Positions 1 to 5,276 of a stretch of 6,303 nucleotides of DNA are shown piece by piece. The stretch lies in contig DINC01000016.1 in the NCBI GenBank assembly GCA_002425885.1, positions 177 through 6,479 of the forward strand, in the 5' to 3' direction. Under the pieces are notes generated by a model. The model saw only the letters and a program-made list of their open reading frames with translations. It did not search any database and had not been told where the DNA came from. This DNA comes from Spirochaetia bacterium UBA5550 (GTDB lineage Bacteria > Spirochaetota > UBA4802 > UBA5550). The position numbers were made by a program, and so were the translations under genes. Each line of letters opens with the position of its first letter. The first letter of the stretch is position 1.

Positions 1-283
1 CAGCGTATCTTCTGATGCTCATTCTTTCATATCCCTTAATTTTCCATCATACTCAGACTGACGCTGCTGATTAATCTGAGATTATGTTATTATTTGGAGC
101 CAAATCAATAGCACTGGAATGAACGACACTTGAAAAGAAATGCCTCACTTTCGGACTGATAAACTGCGTCTTAAACAGGTTTACACTAAACACATTGAAG
201 ATATAGCGGTAAGACTAAATTTTAATTGATTTTACCTGCACTTTTTTTAACATGATATACTTTTAATATTTACTGCGGAACAG
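1..283. other. Left-edge region without a confident gene
   Basis: I see no gene here that I can defend. One plus-strand frame is open from the edge to a TAA at 72-74 and reads as a hydrophobic stretch (AYLLMLILSYPLIF...), so the tail of a membrane protein entering from the left is possible but not shown. On the minus strand an ATG at 20-22 (MSIRRYA...) has an AGGG about 10 nt upstream and could be the start of a gene leaving to the left; both cannot easily be right. A 29-codon ORF occupies 140-229 (MPHFRTDKLRLKQV...) behind only an A-rich leader. A 6-bp inverted repeat CTCAGA/TCTGAG lies at 52-57 and 75-80 but has no T-tract. The right end carries the candidate promoter of the J-domain gene. 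Confidence 0.5.
231..261 (+). promoter_or_regulatory. Candidate extended -10 promoter of the J-domain gene
   Basis: The -10 element TATACT at 256-261 is preceded by TG plus one base at 253-255, which makes an extended -10. A TTTACC at 231-236 (4 of 6 matches to TTGACA) sits 19 bp upstream, long for a sigma70 spacer but tolerable with an extended -10. The start codon is at 284, so the leader would be roughly 15 nt and carries only a weak GGAA at 277-280. This is read by eye and no transcript start is known. Confidence 0.35.
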
Positions 284-1156
284 ATGGATATAAACAGGTG
301 CTATAACATTCTGAGCGTCAAACCCGGATCAACTGACGAGGATATTACCCGCTCCTTCAGGGCAATGGCCATGAAGTACCACCCTGACAAAAACCCTGAT
401 AAAAAAGAATGGGCCAATGAACAGATGACAATTCTTAATACCGCGTACTCAGCATTGATGAGCTACCGGTTTAAAGAAGCTGAAGCTGCCGTTGAATACG
501 AGGAGTACGAAAACCGCGAAAAAGCCGAAGCTGCCGCAAAGGAAGCCGCGTTAAAGAAAGCAAGAGAGGATGAGCTCCGGGGGCTCAGGGATGAAGAGAG
601 AAGAGAATACCTTATCAGCAGGTTTGTCCAGATCAGGGAATCAGCAAAAGATGCTATGTACAGGTATTTCCAGTATTCACTGTATAACTTCCACAGAAGA
701 GATGAATACAGCAACAGACGTATTTATGATCAGATGATCCTTACCCTGCGTAAAACATATCACAGCATGAAAAAACTTACGACACTGACTGATGACAGGG
801 AACTGCTTGATCATTTTAATGTTTTCGGAAAACTTATTTTTGATTTTTACCGGGCATCGGAGTGTGTGAATATCATTGATTCATACAATGACCGTTACGA
901 GGTTGACGCATACCGCTTGTATAGAAAGGGGGATGATTTTCTGCACAGGGCACATAAGGAACTATTTTTTGACAGGCACAACAGGGGATACATTGACAGG
1001 AAGAGGATCGGGCCTGACATTATGGACGCGGAACAGTGCTTCAGGCATGCATTAAGATTATACGCAGATTCATCATGGGCTGTTGAATCTCAGATTAAAC
1101 TTGATTATATCCAGTCACTTAAATCTTATATTAATCTGTTCTTCACCGGGGAATAA
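284..1156 (+). CDS. J-domain (DnaJ-like) co-chaperone with uncharacterised helical C-terminus
   Basis: This encodes a 290-residue cytosolic J-domain protein. The N-terminal J-domain spans about residues 3-62, with the invariant HPD at 33-35 (KYHPDKNPD), the tripeptide that stimulates the ATPase of Hsp70/DnaK. The ATG at 284 fits, because the J-domain begins at once as in other family members, although the Shine-Dalgarno is weak (GGAA, 3 nt before ATG). Residues 63-110 are very rich in Ala, Glu, Lys and Arg and probably form a long charged helix or coiled coil. There is no Gly/Phe linker, zinc-finger or DnaJ C-terminal substrate domain, so it is not DnaJ but a class C type. Residues 111-290 look all-helical and rich in Tyr, Arg and Asp; the end (about 247-287, DAEQCFRHALRLYADSSWA...) is weakly TPR-like. 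I recognise no family there, and the client is unknown. It appears monocistronic, with its own candidate promoter and a terminator downstream. Confidence 0.88.
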   Translation: MDINRCYNILSVKPGSTDEDITRSFRAMAMKYHPDKNPDKKEWANEQMTILNTAYSALMSYRFKEAEAAVEYEEYENREKAEAAAKEAALKKAREDELRGLRDEERREYLISRFVQIRESAKDAMYRYFQYSLYNFHRRDEYSNRRIYDQMILTLRKTYHSMKKLTTLTDDRELLDHFNVFGKLIFDFYRASECVNIIDSYNDRYEVDAYRLYRKGDDFLHRAHKELFFDRHNRGYIDRKRIGPDIMDAEQCFRHALRLYADSSWAVESQIKLDYIQSLKSYINLFFTGE

Positions 1157-1207
1157 TTTATCTCTAAATGACAGTATAGATTTGTTCCCAAACCGGTGTT
1201 TGCTGAA

Positions 1208-1234
1208 CTCAAGAAGCCTTGAGGGGGCTTTTTT
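1208..1234 (+). terminator. Rho-independent terminator after the J-domain gene
   Basis: The hairpin AAGCC (1214-1218) with GGCTT (1226-1230) is GC-rich at its core, can be extended by a U-G pair inside and by A-U/G-U pairs outside (1211-1213 with 1231-1233), and runs into six T (1229-1234). It lies about 55 nt past the stop at 1156 and before alr, so it probably separates the two genes. An alternative hairpin CTCAAG/CTTGAG (1208-1213 with 1218-1223, loop AAGC) shares bases with it and excludes it. Confidence 0.7.
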
Positions 1235-1271
1235 CATGGATTTGGCTAAATAATAATTTACAACACTTAGC

Positions 1272-1334
1272 AGCTATCACAGTATAGCTTCGTCATTTCG
1301 AACTCTCATCAGTCCTTCGGGTGAGAAATCTCTT
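1272..1334. repeat. Hairpin-forming intergenic repeat (GTCATTTCGAA...GAGAAATCTC type)
   Basis: Two adjacent inverted repeats fill the spacer before alr. The first is AGCTAT (1272-1277) with ATAGCT (1284-1289), loop of 6. The second is TCTCA (1304-1308) with TGAGA (1322-1326), capped by CC-TTCG-GG (1314-1321), a UUCG tetraloop stem, with a 5-nt bulge. Around it are GTCATTTCGAA (1292-1302) and GAGAAATCTC (1323-1332). From memory, sequences of the form GTCATTTCGAA...GAGAAATCT are widespread as short dispersed intergenic repeats in several bacterial phyla; I could not search for other copies. Only one copy is in this window. It lies in the leader region of alr and may contain or follow its promoter, of which I see no convincing example. 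Confidence 0.5.
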
Positions 1335-1365
1335 TTTGAATATTTGATAAATTCGGATTCACAAA

Positions 1366-2541
1366 ATGGAGCATCCCTTGTATAATACAGATTCACCGAT
1401 ATATGCCGAAATTGATCTTGCAGCTTTCAGGCATAACCTCTCGGAAATCAGAAGAGTAACATCTCCTGATGCTGAGATTATGGCTGTTATTAAAGCAGAT
1501 GCTTACGGCCATGGTGTAATCGATATTGCAAAAGAAGCATTGGCCAGCGGTTTAAACTTTTTTGCAGTGGCCAGGATGAATGAGGCTGCAGTTATCCGTA
1601 ATGCGGGGATTCAGTCGCCCATACTGCTTTTTGATGATTCACGAAGCTATGGCGCGGACAAGTATATTGATCTTGATGTCAGGGCATCGGTAAATTCGAT
1701 GGAGGATGCTGAGTATTTTTCAGCATCCGCAGCAGGATGCGGACAAAAACTGACAATTCATATTAAGATAGATACAGGTATGGGACGATTAGGGTTCCTT
1801 GCTGACGGCCTCACTTCAGGGAGCGGCGAGCCCCCTCTTTTCGAACAAATAAAAAAAATCTCACAACTTCCGAACATTGAAATTGAAGGAATATACTCCC
1901 ACTTTGCAAATGCTGATACGAAAGATAAAACTCACGCAAAACAGCAGTTATTTATGTTTAAAAAACTCACAGATGAACTGAATACTCTATCGGGAAGAAA
2001 ACCGATCCTCCATATGGCGAACAGCGCTGCAATTATGGAGATACCCGGCTCTCACTTTGATATGGTGCGCCCCGGAATAATTCTCTACGGGCTCTACCCC
2101 TCTGACGAAGTTGACAGAAGTATTATTGATCTTAAACCTGTGATGTCGCTTAAATCACATATAGTACACCTGAAAACAGTGGGCCCGGGCTTCAGGGTAA
2201 GCTACGGCAGTACATACATCACAGAGAAGGAATCGGTAATTGCAACTGTTCCCGCTGGTTACGCTGACGGCATCAGCAGGCTTCTTTCATCCAACGGCTT
2301 TATGCTTGTAAGAGGTAAACGGGCGCCGATTATCGGGCGCGTATGCATGGACCTGACCATGATTGATGTAACAGGAATTGACGGTGTTTCCATTCATGAC
2401 GAGGTTGTACTAATCGGCAAACAGGGGGATGAGGAGATCTCTGCTGACGAAATCGCTGCGAGGACAGGGACAATAAACTATGAAGTTGTTACATCGCTTG
2501 CCCCCCGTGTTCCGAAAAAGATGATTAATAGATCAGTTTAG
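1366..2541 (+). CDS. alr: Alanine racemase (PLP-dependent)
   Basis: Alanine racemase interconverts L- and D-alanine in the cytoplasm and supplies D-alanine for peptidoglycan. The 391 residues match the usual length. The N-terminal TIM-barrel carries [10 protein letters not shown] (41-50) with the PLP-binding Lys43. [11 protein letters not shown] (134-144) contains the residue equivalent to the carbamylated lysine and Arg141, which tunes the catalytic tyrosine. HMANSAA (216-222) and [11 protein letters not shown] (232-242) are phosphate-site and barrel motifs. The C-terminal domain begins with RVSYGSTY, whose Tyr280 is the second catalytic base, followed by GYADG (298-302), VCMDLTMID (326-334) and [14 protein letters not shown] (371-384). 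All key residues are present, so it should be active. The ATG at 1366 is the only reasonable start: an in-frame stop lies 18 nt upstream. It is preceded only by a weak GGA 8 nt upstream. It is probably transcribed on its own because a terminator precedes it. Its TAG overlaps the stop of the convergent ORF6N gene. Confidence 0.97.
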   Translation: MEHPLYNTDSPIYAEIDLAAFRHNLSEIRRVTSPDAEIMAVIKADAYGHGVIDIAKEALASGLNFFAVARMNEAAVIRNAGIQSPILLFDDSRSYGADKYIDLDVRASVNSMEDAEYFSASAAGCGQKLTIHIKIDTGMGRLGFLADGLTSGSGEPPLFEQIKKISQLPNIEIEGIYSHFANADTKDKTHAKQQLFMFKKLTDELNTLSGRKPILHMANSAAIMEIPGSHFDMVRPGIILYGLYPSDEVDRSIIDLKPVMSLKSHIVHLKTVGPGFRVSYGSTYITEKESVIATVPAGYADGISRLLSSNGFMLVRGKRAPIIGRVCMDLTMIDVTGIDGVSIHDEVVLIGKQGDEEISADEIAARTGTINYEVVTSLAPRVPKKMINRSV

Positions 2542-3050
2542 CTGTTCTTTTTTCTCTCAAAACCTATCTTTCTTTCAGGTTTTAATTCATCCGTAATTAT
2601 TTCCTTTATAGCATCGAATACTACTCTGAACTGTGCATCATATTTCTTCTCCATTGATTCAATTTTTATTTTCAGTTCTTCATGCGTTGACAGCATCCGG
2701 CGCAGCCTGGTAAAAGTTCTCATTATCTGAATATTCACCTGTACAGCTTTTTCACTGTTCAGAACACTTGATAGCATTAAAATTCCATGTTCAGTGAATA
2801 CATAAGGTAAATATCTCTGCCCGCCCCTTTTTGAGGTCACAATCTGTGACCTCAAACTATCAAATTCATCTTTATCAAGTTGGAACATAAAATCTAATGG
2901 AAAACGAATAAGATTCCTCTTAACAGCCTGATTCAGAACCTTTGTCTCAACTCCATATAATTCAGCTAAATCACTATCAAGCATGACTTTCACACCTCTG
3001 AAAACGTAAATTTTATTCACAATATTTTCTACAGGAATAATATCTGTCAT
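2538..3050 (-). CDS. ORF6N-domain DNA-binding protein
   Basis: This 170-residue protein carries the ORF6N domain, related to the KilA-N/Bro-type DNA-binding modules of phages and large DNA viruses. The domain covers about residues 6-98. Its signature stretches are [20 protein letters not shown] (22-41), [10 protein letters not shown] (49-58), [13 protein letters not shown] (65-77) and [15 protein letters not shown] (83-97). Residues 100-118 ([18 protein letters not shown]) are the conserved helix after the domain, and 119-155 is a charged probable coiled coil, perhaps for oligomerisation. The ATG at 3050 has a good Shine-Dalgarno, GGAGAG at 3056-3061, 5 nt away. It is full length for the solo form of the family. 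Sampled lines of the gene are about 32-40% GC, against 50-57% in sampled lines of the nearby flavoprotein gene, which suits acquisition by transfer. No integrase, phage structural gene or toxin partner is next to it. Role unknown; DNA binding is inferred from the family. Confidence 0.9.
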   Translation of the reverse strand: MTDIIPVENIVNKIYVFRGVKVMLDSDLAELYGVETKVLNQAVKRNLIRFPLDFMFQLDKDEFDSLRSQIVTSKRGGQRYLPYVFTEHGILMLSSVLNSEKAVQVNIQIMRTFTRLRRMLSTHEELKIKIESMEKKYDAQFRVVFDAIKEIITDELKPERKIGFERKKNS

Positions 3051-3217
3051 TTCTGCTCTCCATATTTATTTATTACCGGAAAAAAGGGATACCGGACTGC
3101 TTAATAACAGATACGATTGATAAAGTAAATTTTTGAAAAATTTTTTACTGAATTAATATTTGACTAATATCCGGTGTAATTAATTGGTGTAATTATTAAA
3201 AGCCGGCAGGAAATGAT
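3051..3217. promoter_or_regulatory. AT-rich divergent regulatory region with repeats
   Basis: This 167-bp spacer lies between two divergent starts. It contains a 17-bp palindrome AAATTTTT-G-AAAAATTT (3127-3143), flanked by AGTAAA (3124-3129) and TTTACT (3144-3149), which are reverse complements. The 10-bp sequence GGTGTAATTA occurs twice in tandem (3173-3182 and 3186-3195, 13-bp period). ACCGGA occurs at 3075-3080 and 3091-3096, and inverted as TCCGGT at 3170-3175. For the rightward gene a TTTACT (3144-3149) and TAATAT (3165-3170) lie only 15 bp apart, so that promoter is doubtful. The repeats would suit binding sites of a regulator, possibly the ORF6N protein itself, but this is inference. 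Confidence 0.5.
3101..3129 (-). promoter_or_regulatory. Candidate promoter of the ORF6N gene
   Basis: Read on the minus strand, TTTACT (3129-3124) and TATTAA (3106-3101) are separated by exactly 17 bp, and TG plus one base directly precedes the -10, giving an extended -10. Each hexamer matches the sigma70 consensus at 4 of 6 positions. Transcription would begin near 3094, leaving a leader of about 45 nt that contains one ACCGGA copy and the GGAGAG ribosome site. One ACCGGA (3091-3096) would sit at the start point, a typical repressor position. Confidence 0.45.
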
Positions 3218-3490
3218 ATGATTGAAAAACGCAATACAACAAGAAAAGAAATTATATATCCGGCAGAGGTGATGTTTAAATCTGTTTTCCGTAACAGGCC
3301 ATATACAATGGACAGCATCAGGAATATACTTGCAGAACATTCAATACCGGAAGGGAAGGTAACTGCGAAAGAGAGTTCCGGCGGTAAGTTTATATCCTAT
3401 ACCGTTACCGGAATTTTCCCCTCTGAAGAAAACCTGAATGCAATCTGCACACAGATAACAATGATTGAAGGATTCATGTCTCTATTCTGA
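3218..3490 (+). CDS. DUF493 (YbeD-like) small protein
   Basis: This 90-residue protein matches the pattern of DUF493, the family of E. coli YbeD, a small ferredoxin-like alpha/beta fold with an ACT-like look. Visible family features are YPAEVMFKSVF (14-24), the glycine/serine turn KESSGGKFISYTVTG (51-65), a helix SEENLNAICTQI (69-80) and the terminal strand TMIEGFMSLF (81-90). YbeD lies near lipB in E. coli and a regulatory role has been suggested, but no lipoate gene is present here and the function is unsettled. The ATG at 3218 has AGGA at 3208-3211, 6 nt upstream; a nearer ATG at 3213 stops after two codons. The gene ends by overlapping 9 bp with the convergent flavoprotein gene, with no terminator of its own visible. 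Confidence 0.8.
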   Translation: MIEKRNTTRKEIIYPAEVMFKSVFRNRPYTMDSIRNILAEHSIPEGKVTAKESSGGKFISYTVTGIFPSEENLNAICTQITMIEGFMSLF

Positions 3491-4705
3491 AAACTGGCTC
3501 ATACCTGCAATGGCGCCGGTGCTCCAGGCAAACTGGAGATTAAATCCGCCGCTGTCGCCGTCTATATCAAGAAGCTCCCCTGTCACATAAAGCCCCTTCA
3601 CAAGCTTTGATTCCATTGTTGATGGATCAATTTCGTCAACAGAGACTCCTCCGGCTGCAGCAACAGCTTCATCAAAACCGCGTGATTTTCCCGGTTCAAT
3701 TCTGAAAGACTTCAGCGCAGAGAGTATAGTATCTATATCCTTATCTTTCAATGAGCCGTTTCTCCTCTCCGGATCTACCCCTGATACAGAGAGAAGGACT
3801 TCAGGGATTCTCTCCTTCAGAATACCGAGCAGACTGAATCCTAACTTTTTATTTTTATCTTCAGTGAGCAATTCAAGCATAGCACGCAGTTCACCCCTTG
3901 AAAGCTGAGGGAAAAAATCTACCGCTATTTCTACAGCTTCATTATTAAGCACACGCTCGTTCACCCAGCGTGAAACTTTAAGTGATGCCGGGCCTGATAT
4001 TCCGTATGCAGTGAAAAGAAGCTCATCGCAGGATTCTGCAATCACCTTTCTCCCGAGATAAACTTTCAATCCGCAGTCCCATTTAATCCCCTGGAGCCTG
4101 TGGAGAGCCTTAAGGGGAATGTTTATCGGTGTGATTACAGGGAAAGGTTCATAAACAGTATGTCCCAGGGAATGGGCAAGCTCGTAACCGCCGCGCGCTG
4201 CCCCGGTCTGCGGATAGGCACAGCTGCCGCAGGAGAGGATCACTGAATCGAATTCCTCCTCCTCCATCCCGGCTGTTATCAGCTTAAAACCTTTTTTTAA
4301 AGGGATGACCTTGTCTATTCTTCTATGCAGTTTGATCTCAACGCTGCGTGCTGTAAGCTCGTACTCAAAAACTTTGGGGATTAAAGAAGCCTGGAGAGAT
4401 GCGGGAAAAAGTTTTCCGTCATCCTCTTCAATAAACGGAATACCTATAGATTTAAAAAAAGCTTCAGTTTCAGGGAGAGAAAATTTCGCGAACACATTAT
4501 TAACGAATCCTGGATTCCGGCCGTGATACCTGCCGGCATTTATTCCGGTGTTTGATATATTACACCTGCCGTTCCCTGTTATGAGGATCTTCCTCCCGAT
4601 CTTCTTCTGTTTTTCAAAAAGAACAACGGAACATTTTTCAGATGCAATCAGGGCTGCAGTGAGCCCCGAGGCTCCACCCCCTATAACAGCTACCCTCTTT
4701 TTCAT
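3482..4705 (-). CDS. HI0933/YhiN-family FAD-dependent oxidoreductase (BaiN-like)
   Basis: This 407-residue protein is a full-length member of the HI0933 flavoprotein family (E. coli YhiN; the clostridial member BaiN acts on bile-acid intermediates). The Rossmann dinucleotide motif GGGASG is at 9-14, with the acidic end of the second strand at Glu31. The family signature GRKILITGNGRCNISN is at 37-52. SCGSCAYPQTGAARGGYELA (158-177) and ELLFTAYGISGPASL (228-242) are typical of the central part. The C-terminal FAD-binding block is AAGGVSVDEIDPSTMESK (350-367) followed by GELLDIDGDSGGFNLQ (376-391). The substrate cannot be told from sequence; a bile-acid role should not be transferred. Start ATG at 4705 has GGAAG at 4713-4717, 7 nt upstream. 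It begins 23 bp after the lipoprotein gene and is probably the last gene of the minus-strand operon. Confidence 0.93.
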   Translation of the reverse strand: MKKRVAVIGGGASGLTAALIASEKCSVVLFEKQKKIGRKILITGNGRCNISNTGINAGRYHGRNPGFVNNVFAKFSLPETEAFFKSIGIPFIEEDDGKLFPASLQASLIPKVFEYELTARSVEIKLHRRIDKVIPLKKGFKLITAGMEEEEFDSVILSCGSCAYPQTGAARGGYELAHSLGHTVYEPFPVITPINIPLKALHRLQGIKWDCGLKVYLGRKVIAESCDELLFTAYGISGPASLKVSRWVNERVLNNEAVEIAVDFFPQLSRGELRAMLELLTEDKNKKLGFSLLGILKERIPEVLLSVSGVDPERRNGSLKDKDIDTILSALKSFRIEPGKSRGFDEAVAAAGGVSVDEIDPSTMESKLVKGLYVTGELLDIDGDSGGFNLQFAWSTGAIAGMSQFSE

Positions 4706-4728
4706 TATTATGCTTCCGGTGAAATGAA

Positions 4729-5247
4729 CTATTTTTTAACTGCTTCCCAGCTGTCCTGAGTACCGGCATACCTGTAGTAGCCGCGGATGATCTTTCTGTC
4801 TTTGGAAAAAATGCCGTAAAACTCCTGTGTGAATACGGCTGTACCGCCGTACTTATCAATCTCTTCCCTGGTTGTTAATGATCTTATAAAGTATATTCTG
4901 TCTTCATTTACCTTTAAATTTTTCAGCGGCTGAGGAATACCGTTCCCCCAGTTATGAAAGAGGATTGTTCCGTAAAAAGCACCATCAGCAACACCGATAA
5001 AAATCTCCCCTTTATAGGCACCCATTTTAAAATCATAGGTACCTGTGTGATTTTCGGCATCAGTAACTCCGCTATCCTTAATGCTGTTGCCTTTAACGAT
5101 TCCGCTTTCCCGGTTGTCATGTTTTTCAACATTTACTGATGCTTCATCCTGAGAAGTAATGGTGCCGGCTTCATCGGTTAAATTCTTTTTAGCACAACAA
5201 ATACATGCAATAATTATCATTAATAGCAGCAGTAATCCCTTTCTCAT
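4729..5247 (-). CDS. Small lipoprotein with lipocalin-like domain
   Basis: This is a predicted lipoprotein of 172 residues from the ATG at 5247. An in-frame GTG at 5256 would add three residues, but GGAAGG (5256-5261) overlaps that GTG and stands 8 nt before the ATG, so the ATG is chosen. The signal is MRK, then a hydrophobic core (residues 4-14) and lipobox IIAC with Cys15 as the lipidated residue; Cys17 and Cys18 follow at once. Residues 19-66 are a polar, probably disordered linker. Residues 67-172 alternate as beta strands with glycine turns (GTYDFKMGAYKGEIFIGVADG..., DRIYFIRS, EFYGIFSKDRKIIRGYYR) and end in SWEAVKK, a pattern like small lipocalin/calycin-fold proteins that bind small ligands. 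I do not recognise a named family and have no ligand. It lies between the UPF0104 gene (29 bp gap) and the flavoprotein gene (23 bp), in the same operon. Confidence 0.82.
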   Translation of the reverse strand: MRKGLLLLLMIIIACICCAKKNLTDEAGTITSQDEASVNVEKHDNRESGIVKGNSIKDSGVTDAENHTGTYDFKMGAYKGEIFIGVADGAFYGTILFHNWGNGIPQPLKNLKVNEDRIYFIRSLTTREEIDKYGGTAVFTQEFYGIFSKDRKIIRGYYRYAGTQDSWEAVKK

Positions 5248-5276
5248 AAACCGCACCTTCCCTGTGTCAATCTAAG

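Noticed and set aside
52..80. CTCAGA/TCTGAG inverted repeat as a terminator of a gene entering from the left
   Set aside because: Six-base arms, a 17-nt loop and no T-tract; too weak to call.
84..122. Short frame MLLFGAKSIALE as a leader peptide
   Set aside because: Only 12 codons, no ribosome site, no following attenuator structure.
463..714. Minus-strand 83-codon frame opposite the J-domain gene
   Set aside because: Its Ser/Ala-rich composition is the complement of the A/E/K/R-rich helix of the J-protein; there is no independent support.
2538..3217. ORF6N and DUF493 genes as a toxin-antitoxin or defence pair
   Set aside because: They are divergent, not co-transcribed; DUF493 is a widespread non-toxic housekeeping-like family, and no nuclease or other effector is nearby.
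3522..3538. CTCCAG/CTGGAG inverted repeat as terminator of the DUF493 transcript
   Set aside because: It is followed by ATTAAATCC rather than a T-tract and encodes the conserved LQFAWS of the flavoprotein, which explains it.
5265..5270. TTGACA on the minus strand as a -35 for the lipoprotein gene
   Set aside because: The place 17 bp downstream is the start codon itself (ATGAGA), with no -10 element and no room for a leader.
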